Assembly: GCF_020382885.2 (NCBI RefSeq)
Contig: NC_058506.1
Location: forward strand, 744,001-808,000
Source: Scatophagus argus
Taxonomy: Eukaryota; Chordata; Actinopteri; Scatophagidae
Direction: 5' to 3'
Length of the DNA: 64,000 nucleotides
The position numbers and the translations under genes were made by a program. Positions 40,501 through 51,925 of the stretch are shown piece by piece (the stretch's first letter is position 1; the number at the start of each line of letters is the position of its first letter). The notes beneath the pieces were generated by a model. The model was not told where the DNA came from. It did no database searches and was given only the letters and a program-made list of their open reading frames with translations.

Positions 40501-41610
40501 AGGCTTTTAAACTTTTGGGGATTTAGGAAGCTAAAGCACTTTCCATTTTGTTTGTGTAACAGATTTTTTTAAACCACTGTATTGTCCACTAAGTCTGTAA
40601 GCCTGAATCCTATTGGTCCATATCATCCTTCAGATTGATGTAAAATCTCTCTATAGGCGATTTCTGAGAACAAATTACGTTTATACAGTGAAATAATACA
40701 ACTCAGCAACAAAACAATAATTATATGCATGCACTCACCAAATTAAATCATTTGCAGGTATTATTACATATAGAGTGCCTAAACAGTATTCACCCTTTTG
40801 AATGTTTTCCCCCTTTATTGCTTTTATAAATGGAATCATGCTCGATATAATTTGGTTTATCTGACAAAAAAAAAAAAAAAACTCTTTAATGTCAAAGTTA
40901 AAACAAATCCCCACAGCAATGTCCATTAATTAAATTTGGTAGAGTTCCAGCCAAATGGTGCTAGTAGTCTTACAATGCATTGAATATGCCTCAAGTGATA
41001 GTAATAAAAAGACATAGTGTCTGGAAGGTCCAGTCAGTGGTTAATCAGTATTCCTGGCTACAATAATACCATGAAGACTAAAGAACACTCCAAGCAGGTC
41101 TGAGAAAAGGTTATTGAAATGTATAAGTTAGAGGATGTATACAAAAAAAATTCCAAGTCACTGAGCATCCCCTGGATCCAGTTAATACCATCATTAAGAA
41201 ATGGAAGGAAAATGGCACATATGCAAATCTGTCTAGAGAAAACTGAGTGACTGTGCATGAAGGAGACTAGTGAGGGAGGCCACAAAGACATGTATGATTA
41301 TTCTGAAGGAGTTAAAAGCTTCAGTAGCTTCATCAGTCAAAGCTTTATGGGAGTTGAAGAACGCTCACACTAAATCTTGACAAGAGTTCACCCAAAGGCA
41401 TGTGGGAGCTTTTTTGCCATCCGACCAGATGCCATGTTTGGCGGACACCAAACACTGCGCATCACCACTAACACACCATTCACACCATGAAGCATTATGG
41501 TGGCAGCATCATGCTGTGGATATGCTTCTCATCAGCAGGCCCTGGAAGGCTTGTGACGGTAGAGGATAAAATTAATTCAGCAAAATATAGGGAAATCCTG
41601 GAGGACCCCT

Positions 41611-44165
41611 TGAGCAAGCACTTGGCAACAGTGATGAGGAAAAACTGCCTTTTAGAAGGCAGAAACCTCGGAGCAGACCCCGGCTCAAGATGGGCGGCCA
41701 TCTGTCTTGACCGGTTGGGTTGAGGGAGAGCGAGAGAGGGAGGGAGAGAGAAAAGGAGAGCGAGAAAAAGATAGAAAGACAAAGAGAGATGGGGGAGTGA
41801 TGGGGCGTGAGAGAAGGAGCACACAAGCAGAGATGTATAGCAGGAGTAATAATACCAGAAGTATTGGAACTGTAGATAATGATAATGACAATGAAGTATA
41901 CAGAAGGTACTATGGTGATTATTATAGCAATATTGGTAACAATAATAATGGTAGCAGCTGTGGCAGAGTAGTAATAAAATTAAAATAGATTATGACTAAA
42001 CAGCAGTAATCGCAGTAAGTTTCAAGCAGGACCGCAGCAGCAGATCCGACTACAATCCATGGGAACCTGCGAGATGAGAAAGCACAAGGACTCCAGGGAA
42101 AAAGTTGAGTTAGTAATATGCATTAATGGGACATAGATGTGTGCAGAAGGAGAGGGAGAGGAAGAAAGAGCTCAGTGTGTCATGGGAGGGCCCCCGGTAG
42201 TCTAAGCCTATAGCAGCATAACTAGGGGCCGGCCTAGGCCAGTCCTAACTATAGGCTTTATCAAAGAGGAAAGTTATAGAGAGGGTGTCCGCCTCCCGGA
42301 CCGAAACCGGAAGATGGTTCCATAGCAGAGGAGCTTGATAACTAAAGGCTCTGGTTCCCAGTCTACTTTTGAGGACTCTAGGAACCACAAGTAGCCCTGC
42401 ATTTTGGGAATGCAAAGCTCTGGTGGGATAATAGGGTACTATTAACTCTTTAAGATATGATGGTGCCTGACCGTTCAGGGCTTTATATGTGAGGAGGAGA
42501 ATTTTAAAATCTATCCTGAATTTTACAGGTAGCCAATGTAGAGAAACCAGAACAGGAGAAATATGATCTCTCATGCTGGTTCTTGTGAGTAATCTTGCAG
42601 CAGTATTCTGGATTAGCTGGAGAGTCTTTATAGACTTATTATGGCAGCCTGATAGAAGGGAGTTAAAATAATCCAGCCTGGAGGTAATGAATGCATGGAC
42701 AAATTTTTCTGCATCTTTCTGACTCAGAATGTGCCTAATTTTTGCAAAGAATACAGTCTTTGAAATATTCGATATGTGTGTGTTAAAGGACATGTCCTGG
42801 TCAAAGATAACTCCTAAATTCCTTACAGTGGAGCTTGAGGCCACGGCTAAGCCATCTGGCATTACTATATCAATGGATAATTTGTTTCTAAGGTGTTCAG
42901 GGCCCAGAACAATTACTTCAGTTTTGTCTGAATTTAGAAGTAGGAAATTGCAAGTCATCCATGTTTTTATGTCTTTAAGACATGCCTGAAGTTTGGCAAG
43001 CTGATTTGTTTCTTCTGGTTTCATTGACAAGTACAACTGTGTGTGATCTGCACAATAATGAAAATGTGTGAGTGTTTGAGTGTTTCCTAATAATATCATC
43101 AATGGGGAGCATATACAGGCTGAATAATATTGGCCCAAGGACAGAACCTTGGGGAACTCCATGACTAACTTTTGTGAGTGTGGACGATGTATCATTAACA
43201 TGAACAAATTGAAATCGATCTGATAAATAAGACTGAAACCAGCTTAATGCAGTTCCTTTGATGCCAAATAGGTGTTCCAATCTGTGCAGTAATATAGAGT
43301 GGTCAATGGTGTCAAATGCAGCACTAAGATCTAACAGTACAAGGACAGAGATAAGTCCCTTGTCTGATGCCAGGAGGAGGTCATTTGTGACTTTGACCAA
43401 TGCTGTTTCTGTGCTATGATGAGCTCTAAAGCCAGATTGAAAATTTTCAAATAAGTTATTATTTTGGAGAAAGTCATATAACTGATTGGCGACTGTTCTT
43501 TTTAAGGATCTTGGAAAGAAATGGAAGGTTAGCTATTGGTCTATAGTTGCTTAAAACCTCTGGGTCAAGTGTGTGTTTTTTAAGGAGAGGTTTGACTACA
43601 GCTACTTTAAAGGACTGGGGTACATAGCCTGTTATCAGGGACAGATTGATCATGTGTAATAGACAGGTGCTAAGTAAGGGTAAAGCTTTTTTGAGAAGGT
43701 TGGTAGGGATGGGGTCTAAGAGTCATGTTGTTGGCTTTGATGAATATACTATATAAGTGAATATAGCTGATGTGGGAGAAAAGCAGTCAAGATGATTATC
43801 TGTTTCTACTGTTGTTTCTAAGGTTCCAGTGTTTGGATGTTGAATTGTACTAGCTGAGGTCAGTAGGTGCTGAATTTTGTCTATAATGTTTAAAATGTTG
43901 TCATTACAAAAGATTATAAAATCAGTGCTGCTGAGGGTCACAGGGATACAAGGGTCGATAGCACTATGGCTCTCTGTCAGCCTGGCTACAGTGCTGAAGA
44001 GAAACCTGGGATTATGCTTGTTATCCTCAATTAATTTTGAGTAATAGGCTGCTCTGGCAGTCCGTAGGGCCTTCCTATATAATCTAAGACTGTCTTGCCA
44101 GATTGAGCAAGATTCATTAAGTTTGGAGAAATGCGTTTCTTCTTCTTTTTTTTTGCGCATTTTCC
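41611..44165 (-). mobile_element. L2 LINE, 5'-truncated (subfamily A)
   Basis: The - strand frames cover the reverse transcriptase (43400-42975: [35 protein letters not shown]) and ORF2 C terminus (43207-42245: [20 protein letters not shown] to FLFDKAYS). A frameshift lies between them and the catalytic YADD is changed (CADH). The 3' UTR with stem-loop runs to 41611, but the last 100 or so bases of the L2 end are absent. It is inserted in a Tc1-like element. Confidence 0.88.
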
Positions 44166-44169
44166 AGTC

Positions 44170-44225
44170 AAACAATCAGAATCAGAGTTCCTTTATTTAT
44201 CCCTGAGGGGAAATTCTTTAAATGA
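44170..44225 (-). mobile_element. retroposon tail fragment
   Basis: ATCAGAATCAGAGTTCCTTT then ATTTATCCCTGAGGGGAAAT is the reverse complement of a common fish retroposon end. It lies between the L2 and the resumed Tc1 sequence. Confidence 0.5.
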
Positions 44226-44380
44226 CCTGAAACATACAGTGAAAGTTACACAGAAATGGTTTTAAGAAAACAAGGTGAATGTTCTGGAGTGGTCAAAGCC
44301 CAGACCTCAGTCCAATAGAGCATCTGTGGCCCGGACTTGGAAAAGGCTGTTCATATCTTTATCTTTTATAATAAATGAAA

Positions 44381-45376
44381 GAATTCAAAAAGTAGGATGG
44401 GAGGACGAGCCTTTAGCTATCGGGCACCCCTACTGTGGAACCAGTTGCCAATCTGGGTTCGACAGGCAGATACCACCTCTACTTTTAAGACCAGACTTAA
44501 AACCTTTCTGTTTAGTAAAGCGTACAGTTAGCCTCAAACAAAGTGTGTAGAGCTGATAGGCATAGTTACACTCACTTTTTGATATACAGCCACAGCCAGG
44601 TAGAATAGGTCTGACTAACCCCTAGTCTTTAATCTCTATCATAGCTACGCTCTTATAGGCCTATGCTGCCAGGGGACACAAACACGATGCACCAAGCAGT
44701 TCCCCCACCTCTCCAATACCACCACCATCTCTACTCCCCCACCTCCTCTCCTCTTCTTCCTCTCTCCTCTTCTCCTTTCATCAGGTCAACATATGATTCA
44801 TTATTTTAAGTCACTAACTGTGTGTCCAGTTTTCCTAGTAGTTTCTTTCTCTCTCTGCATCTTTCTGCAGGTCTCTCTCCATCCAGATCTACATATTGAA
44901 CTGCATCCGGCCCTCTGACAAACCCAGTGTCTACTGTCAACATCTGCCCATGTCGTTCTTCTATGTAGTGCTATTATAACTAACTTGAACAACATATCAG
45001 CTAAAAAACAAATACATACAGTACATAGTCTTTCTGCTTTCTCTTTCTCTTTTAGAATTCCAATTATAACAACCTGTCATGTTTATCCTTTGTAATATAT
45101 GATATTTATTGCATGTATGTTTCTCTCTCTCTCTCTCTTTCATCCTCTCTGTCCTGTCTACCTTTTCTCCCCCCCCCTTCACCCAGCCAGCTGTCAGCAG
45201 GATGGTTCTCCCTTGTGAGTCGGGTCCTGCTCAAGGTTTCTTCCTGTTAAAAGGGAGTTTTTCCTTGCCACTGTCTGCTTGCTCGGGGGTTCAGGCTCTG
45301 GGTTTCTGTAAAGCACCTAGAGACAATTTTGATTGTAAAAGGCGCTATATAAATAAAATTGAATTGAATTGAATTA
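44381..45376 (+). mobile_element. L2 LINE 3' fragment (subfamily B)
   Basis: 44396-44530 encodes the end of ORF2 of the same subfamily as the long copy at 57-62 kb, with stop codon AGT TAG. The 3' UTR ends with AAAAGGCGCTATATAAATAA followed by AATTGAATTGAATTGAATT repeats. It ends about 100 bases before the cipc ATG exon. Confidence 0.85.
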
Positions 45377-45473
45377 AACCCCTAATAATAATAATAATAA
45401 CAATCTGCATTTCATTATTATCCAATGCTGTGCATCTCAAAGTAAATATTTTATTGTTTGCTTTCTTTTTCAG

Positions 45474-45675
45474 AAGTTTGTAATGCCAAAGGAACAAGAG
45501 CATTTTGGGGAGTGGCGCTGCACATCAAAGACTGCCAAAGATAAAAGTAACACTGCCACCCTGCGGGCGTCCCATGGTGACACCCACAGTGAGCAGTCTG
45601 GAATGGGGGACATGAGCAACCGCATGCTGCACTGTGACTCGGATAAAGACTCTGAAAAAGACTCAGGGTACTCAG
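45474..45675 (+). CDS. cipc: cipc exon with start codon
   Basis: Acceptor tttttcag, ATG at 45483, donor gtgaac. Encodes MPKEQEHFGEWRC through SDKDSEKDSGYS. The exon is wedged between an L2 copy (ends 45376) and a Rex6-type LINE (starts about 45715). Confidence 0.88.
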
Positions 45676-48600
45676 GTGAACAGGGTCCATTTGTCATTTG
45701 TCATAAATATAGATAGGATGGTGTTCTTCTGGACAATGACCACAGATGTTGTACCTGGAATCTGCTGGAACCACTTTTCCAGTTTGGGGGGTCACAACCG
45801 CTTGTGCCCCAATCACCAGTGGCACCATTGTTGCTTTTACTCGTCACATCTTTTCTACCTCTTCGTTCATCCCTCTGTATTTTTCAAGCTTCTTGTGTTC
45901 TTTCTTCTTGATATTGCTGTCACGTGGGATTGCTCCATCTATCATCACTGCCTTCTTCCGTTGTTTGACAATCATCACAGTGTCCGACTGGTTTGCCATC
46001 AACATTTTGTCAGTCTGGATCTGTAAGTCCTACAGGGTCTCAATGACTTTAGGAGGTGTCTTCCATTCTGACCTTAGGACTTCCAGCCCATACTCAGCGC
46101 AAATGTTCCTGATTGGTATGCCAGCCACTTGGTCATGGTGTTCCATGTATGTTGTTCCTGCCTGCATCTCACGCCCTGCAGTTATGTGCTGTCTCTTTGC
46201 CGTATTGCACCTGGAGTCCTGTCTGGTGTTGTAGACCTCTACTGACCTTGTACTAAGTACTGTTCTTGTACTGCCATGGCTAGTGCTTTTGTGTTGTTCT
46301 TCAATCCAGCCTTTTCCAGTCATTGGCAGGATTTTTTGATATCAGCCATCTCTTCTATCTGCTGGTTGTACATGTCGTGCAGTGCTTGTCCCTCCATGAT
46401 TGTTTGTCCTTCTCCTCAGTATCATCATCAGGTTTCTGCTGCCTGAGGTATTCACTTAGTAGTTCATCTTTGGTGGCCATCTTCCTGATACACTCCTGGG
46501 TCTTGCTTTATCCTGGACAGTAATTCTGACGCTCTCTAATCCTTGACCTACTGTAACTCGTTCTGCTTAATGTACAGTCTCAGTGTGCTGTACTTCCCTG
46601 TCTTGATGTCAGATGCCTCTATCTCCTCCTTTGGCTGGCTTATTATACCACTGGGGTATTTGATGACAGCAGGGCATATCTGTTGATGGCTTGGACCTTG
46701 TTCTTACCATTCAGCTGACTTCTTAGGAACCTCTTTACTCTGTGTAGGAATATGACCTTGTCTGACTTCCTTGCAGCCTCCTCATGGTTTCCATTTGCTT
46801 GTGGGATCCCAAGGTATTTATAGATATCTAGAACAGGTGGAATGTTGCCTTCTGGTAGTTCTGATCATCTTCCCTCTCTTTGACACCATCCAACCACTTA
46901 TCTAGTCCAAATCACATTCCAGTGTCATTGCTATAGATCCTGCTAATTTGTATCAAAGAGTTAATGTCTCACTAATTCTTAGTATACAGCTTAATTTCAT
47001 CCATGTAGAGGAGGTGACTGATGGTTGTTCCACTACAGATACAGTATCCATAACCACATTTTGTGATGATCTGGCTGCTGGGGCTCGGGCCTATGCAGAA
47101 CAATAACGGGGATAGTGCATCACCTTGGCATATGCACACTTGATTGTAACTTGTGCGATTGGCTTTGAGTTGGCCTCTTGATTTGTTTTGTACAACCCCA
47201 GTGAATTCTTGATGAAGGCTCTTAATGTCCTGTTGATGTTGTGCATTTCCAAACACTCAAGTATACATGTCTGTGGCTTTGAGTTATAGGATTTCTTGTA
47301 GCCAATCCAGGTTGTGCACAGGTTGGTGTGCCTGGTCTTGCAGTCCTGAGTGATTCTTCTTTCTGAGAGTCCTTCATGATCAGGACTGTCCGTTCTTACA
47401 GCAGATGATTCATTGATGCTGGTGCTGTCCAACTGTCCTTGTCTAACAGTCTTTGTTGGATCTTATACTATCTACATGTTTTATGATACATACAAATGAA
47501 AATAAGATATTGTTAAGTGAAAGTTAGATTTTATGCTTTTTCCTGTATATTTGTGTGTAACAATCACATTTGTACATTTCTGTGCACAAATTCCCAAGGC
47601 TGGTTCTGTCAAGTACAACACTGGTGTTGTGAGAATTGCTCTTCATTTAATCAGCATCTTCCTGTAGAAAAAAAGGCACACTAATTATTATTGCACTCTT
47701 TTAACCTGGGAAGTGGTAAGAAATTCATATGTGTACATTTTTCATGTTTTCTCCTCTGCCTCCTATTACTCTCCCTCAGAGGCTGGCTCTGACTCTGTGC
47801 ATGCTGATTTAGACGACCAGTGCAGCAGTGTGAGTGAATCTCACAGGGAAAACAGAAAAAGCTTGAACAAGAATGGGAATGCTGCAGGTCACAAAATGCC
47901 TTCTCATGAGGGAATCACCGACATTTACGTCATCAAAAACCTGGTGGTCAAGCCGGTGAGATATAATCACTTACACATAACAACTTGCTTTTTCAGGCAC
48001 TGTACTTTGTTGCGTCATGGACAAAAATTAAGTCAAATTTCTCAAGGAACAGGTAACTCTATTTCGAAATACATTCAGTCAACAGTCCAAATTTGATTTA
48101 TTATTTGTTTACGGATTGGCATGTTTGTTATTTGATCTTGAAAGACTACTTCAACAATTAATATATTATCAAAATAGCTGATCGATTTATCCATCATGGA
48201 CTATTTGTTTGAGCACTAAAACGGTGTGCTGTAAAATTGCTAAAGCAGTGTTAACTTATGTTTTTTCCTTGTTTTTTGGTTATTGTAAACAAGATGTAAA
48301 CACAAGATTAATATATAATAACCTTGTAAAGTTTATATGGTAAATATTTTTTAACAGATAGTTGCACCATACAATTACACATTCAGCAGACAAACAGCAT
48401 TAGCATTCATTTGGATTTGTGTTTGTGTTTCACATTCCTTTAAGCTCTACTTTTGACTCTACCAAAACCTGAGAAAAAAAATCTGTCTCTTTATTTGCTA
48501 TATCAGCTAGTTGCTTTCAGAGCTTTTTACTGAAAACAGATGCCTTCTGCTGCTGGAAATGAAGAAATGATAATGAGAACACAGAGAGTGAACCAAAGCA

Positions 48601-51600
48601 GTAAAATTGCTGTCTGAAAGCTGAAACAGTAAGCTGAAAGCTTTGTGGCACTAAATGAATCTTCAAGCAAGGGATAATTTGCAGTGGGTTTGTCAGTATA
48701 CGCTATATTTTTCACATTAAACATAGTCATTTGATCCATTTTTTCTATAAAAAAAGATGGGCAGATTTAAATACCTTTTAAGATTGTACAAGAGATATGT
48801 TTACCATATACACCCATCAGCCACAACATTAAACCAACTGACAGATGAAGTGAATAAAATTAATAATATCTTTACAAAGCAATGTTCTGCTGGGAAACCT
48901 TGTGCTTTAGCAATCATGTGGATGTTTGACACACACCATCCACCTAAACATTGCAGACCTCCATCCTGGAGGCCCCACCTGGTAGGAGGGTGGATTCTGC
49001 TTATTTGGCCGCATCTCACAGATTCAGTGGTTTTAATGTTGTGGCTGATGGGTGTAAGTGAATATCATTACACCATTGGTCGTACCACCCTTTTATCTAC
49101 TGACTTAATTAGTTAGTTACATTAGGTGAAAAACTATCTCTTTGACACGTCTGCTTGCAGTTATGACATCATCTTTGCCTAAGTAATGTTGTTTTAAATA
49201 AATGTACATTCTATTATAGAAGTCTTGCATGTGTCTTGAATAATGAGTGAATAAAAATAAAATCATATCTTTACAATGCAATGTTCTACAGGGAAACCCA
49301 ACCTGATCGAGAATATACAAGATGCACTGGAATAAAACAAATCTACTCTCCCACCAGATAGAGTCTCCCAACTGGAGGCCCTACCCTCAATGTACAGGAC
49401 CCAAAGGATCCAACATTCCAAAGCCAGTGGCCACAGAATACCCCCAGAGGCCCTGTGTCCCCTCCCCTGACAGGTCTGGTGGGCCTTCAGAGGTCCTATC
49501 TGATGGGAGGGTGGATTCTGCTTATTCTAGTACATCTTGTGGACTGTAGATCAGGTTAGATTCTGAGCTGTTTCATGGGTGGTGTGTGTCAAAGAACACT
49601 TACATAATTGCCAAAACCCAAGGTTTCCGCACAGAGCATTGCATTATTAAGATATGAAAAATTTTATTCATTTCATCTATCAGTGGTTTTAATGTTGTGG
49701 CCAACTGGTGTATATACAGGTCTTATTGTGATAGTGTGCATCTAATACATTTCGAATGCATATCAGTAGTTAAGTAATTGTAATTAATAGTTGTAATTAT
49801 AATTAACAGTTAGAGTAAACAAGAAAAGGATAATGCCCGACAAGTACAGGAGCAGAAGCAACCATGATAACAGACACCTTGAAGGGCATTATCACACATA
49901 TACCACGGTCAGTTACCAAAAAAAAACAACCTTTAATGTATATTTAAATGCATAGTGCAATCAAAAGTTAAAGTTTTTCGAGAACTATAGCTCAGTTTCC
50001 TTTGTAACGGTTGCCATCTCATATTGTTCAAATGCAATGGAAACATTGTTTACACTTCCAGTAAATAGGACAAACCACTTGAATAGAGATATTTCTAGTC
50101 TGCTCAGCTCTGCCTCAGCTGTGAGCCAGTAAATATAAGTAAATTATAAAATCTAAATTAAAATATAAATATAACAAGAACAAGAAGTATGTTTAACAAG
50201 AACACTATCAAGCTATCTAGCCATGTTACTTTCCCCAAATCAGTCTCAAGATTTTCCAAACCATATGATGAGGCACAGCATGACTACACTCAGTGCTGAT
50301 TTTTTTCATGTCATTTATTTCTAATGTTGAAGAGTCTGCATTTCTTTAGAACAGTAACCAGACAGTTTGACTGGAACTTAATAGGTGTCCATTATTAGGA
50401 AATACCTGGCACTCTGCAGCCAACCAGAATCAAGTATTCATCCCAACCATGAGATAAAGTCATTTATTAAAATGATTAATGAACTTAAAAATGTTCTCAC
50501 AGTAGTTATTTTTGTGTTCTGCTGCTGATCCATTTGTGACTTTAACTTTGTCCTTATCTTATTCCTTTACACTGGTTTGGTCTGGTCTAATTGCTGCTCA
50601 CATAAAACCCCACTCACAACCTCCTGGTGCTACAGTCTAGACCGGAGCAGCTTTTGCATGGCCCCCTGGTGTGGGGTGGGGGTTGGCACAGCCTTACTGA
50701 TGCCAAAGCTTCCACCCAGCTCTTACTGATCCAACAGCAGACAATCTCTGCCCCCTGCTCCTCTACACTGACTCCTTCATCCAGTCTAGCTGCACCACAA
50801 GGTCAAGTTAAGAGAGGAGGCAGTCGCTGCAAGCAGAACTACAACAGCAAGAACTCATATCTGCCAATCCTGAATTCGTACCCTCGCATTGCTCCCCACC
50901 CCAGGAAGGACAGCCATGACAGAGAAGATACCACCTGGGTGGAGGGGGTTAAGGAGAGTGGCAGTGAAGGCCAGAGCCAGAGCAAAAGAGTGTGCATTGA
51001 GGGAGAAAAAAGCAAGGTTGTATCTACCACCAAACACCTCCTAGAGCCCCAGCAGCTGCAACAAAAAGATGTGAATGGCCATTCCCATTCACAGCCTAAC
51101 AGCAGAGGAGGACACAGCTCCTTCCCCATCTCAACTCAGTGCCTGCTTCCTAGGCACAACTCCTTTACCACCCAACGCAAGTCTTGCCACTGCCTAAAAA
51201 GCTCAGGCACTGACAGTGTGGGGTCACCCTCTGTCTCCAGTTCCCAAACACCCTCACTGCCCTCCTCCTCCGACTCCCCCTCATCATCTTCTCCTTCTTC
51301 ATCACCCTCTTCGTCTATGGCTCACAGCCCGTATGGTATGGCTCTGAACAGCTCATCCACACGCCATAGCCGTTTCCTCAACACAGCAGAGATCCTGAAC
51401 CAGTCAGGGCTGCTGGCCATAGCTTTACGCACCAAAGAGCTGCTGAAGCAGAATGCCACCATCGAGAGAGAAATTTCTCAACTCCGTCAGCACACCCATC
51501 TCCTGTGCCAGGTAGCCCAGGCCAGCCAGAAAAGATGCAATGAAGGCTCATACAGCCTCAGTAAACTCCTCCAGACCATGACTGAGTCAGGTTCTTACCC

Positions 51601-51925
51601 CAGGTTAGAATTAAATCAAGTGAGGGTGCTCAGCAGTGGCCACCAACAAAGCAAGACTAGAAGTGAGGAAGACAAAGAGAAAGATAACATAAGAACCACT
51701 GACACGCACAACAACCCCCCACAAGTGGTATCTTTACACAGTATAGATAATGGAACATCACCACCCTCTCCACTCTTTGCTCCCTCACCAGACACGGAAG
51801 AAAGAGAGCCCATGTCCCCCTCCCTCTCTGTTTCTTTTTTCAGATCAGTCCCTGAACAGGGACACAGACAAGCAATCATGAACAAGAACTCAAGTGATCT
51901 CATGCACAATAATCACCTCATCTAG
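45474..51925 (+). CDS. cipc: cipc, CLOCK-interacting pacemaker, complete coding region in 3 exons
   Basis: CIPC (KIAA1737) is a vertebrate nuclear protein that binds CLOCK and inhibits CLOCK-BMAL1 transcription. join(45483..45675,47780..47955,50636..51925) gives 552 residues with matching phases. Diagnostic segments are SDKDSEKDSGYS (human ESDKDSGFS) near residue 60, ITDIYVIKNLVVKP near 110-123, NSYLPILNSYPRIAPHP near 196-212, a Ser-rich run near 333-350, and RFLNTAEILNQSGLLAIALR with TKELLKQNATIEREISQL near 369-410, the C-terminal coiled-coil CLOCK-binding region. The protein is longer than the roughly 400-residue human form, mainly after the coiled coil. The start ATG at 45483 lies nine bases inside the exon. 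Upstream non-coding exon(s) were not located. Confidence 0.9.
45715..47455 (-). mobile_element. R4-clade (Rex6/Dong-like) LINE, degraded
   Basis: Read on the - strand from 47455: TRHTNLCTTWIGYKKSYNS, CLEMHNINRTLRAFIKNSLG, GDALSPLLFCIG, HLLYMDEIKLYTKN (reverse transcriptase). Later come QHITAGREMQAGTTYMEHHD, IPIRNICAEYGLEVLRSEW, and a decayed restriction-like endonuclease region near 45900-46000 (KQRKKAVMIDGAI). The C-terminal nuclease is what defines this clade. The catalytic YMDD reads YMDE and frames are broken. Confidence 0.8.
47780..47955 (+). CDS. cipc: cipc middle exon
   Basis: Encodes EAGSDSVHADLDDQCSSVSE through GITDIYVIKNLVVKP. Acceptor ctccctcag and donor gtgaga. It matches the acidic and MKNVLVK segments of mammalian CIPC. 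Confidence 0.9.
47956..48808. other. cipc intron 2, 5' part
   Basis: AT-rich with no recognised element or exon. Confidence 0.4.
48809..49056. mobile_element. TA-flanked MITE
   Basis: The inverted termini TACACCCATCAGCCACAACA and its complement (TGTTGTGGCTGATGGGTGTA) bound a 248-bp non-coding element, a very common fish MITE. The TA ends suggest Tc1/mariner mobilisation. Confidence 0.85.
49235..49712. mobile_element. second, longer MITE copy
   Basis: Shares ATATCTTTACAATGCAATGT near its left side and ends TTTTAATGTTGTGGCCAACT then GGTGTA. It contains GCCAGTGGCCACAGAATACC and CCTGTGTCCCCTCCCC, typical of the longer family member. The left terminus is lost. Confidence 0.65.
49713..50635. other. 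cipc intron 2, 3' part
   Basis: Plain AT-rich intron with no feature recognised before the acceptor at 50634-50635. Confidence 0.4.
50636..51925 (+). CDS. cipc: cipc large terminal exon
   Basis: Starts SRPEQLLHGPLVWGG after the acceptor gctacag and ends SSDLMHNNHLI with TAG. It holds the YLPILNSY motif and the coiled coil. The 130 or so residues after the coiled coil are polar and low in complexity. Confidence 0.92.
   Translation, partial: SRPEQLLHGPLVWGGGWHSLTDAKASTQLLLIQQQTISAPCSSTLTPSSSLAAPQGQVKRGGSRCKQNYNSKNSYLPILNSYPRIAPHPRKDSHDREDTTWVEGVKESGSEGQSQSKRVCIEGEKSKVVSTTKHLLEPQQLQQKDVNGHSHSQPNSRGGHSSFPISTQCLLPRHNSFTTQRKSCHCLKSSGTDSVGSPSVSSSQTPSLPSSSDSPSSSSPSSSPSSSMAHSPYGMALNSSSTRHSRFLNTAEILNQSGLLAIALRTKELLKQNATIEREISQLRQHTHLLCQVAQASQKRCNEGSYSLSKLLQTMTESGSYPRLELNQVRVLSSGHQQSKTRSEEDKEKDNIRTTDTHNNPPQVVSLHSIDNGTSPPSPLFAPSPDTEEREPMSPSLSVSFFRSVPEQGHRQAIMNKNSSDLMHNNHLI

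Larger units (their letters stand above)
40770..44350 (+). mobile_element. Tc1-like transposon interrupted by later insertions
   Basis: The left terminus is near 40770 (GAGTGCCTAAACAGTATTCA). The transposase frame is decayed but recognisable: 41487-41610 encodes MKHYGGSIMLWICFSSAGPG and LVTVEDKINSAKYREIL, the middle of a DD34E transposase. The element is split at 41611 by an L2 copy and resumes at about 44235 (ACACAGAAATGGTTTTAAG), coding the SPDLSPIEHLW-like region (about 44290-44330). It stops near 44350, where another L2 follows. Confidence 0.75.
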
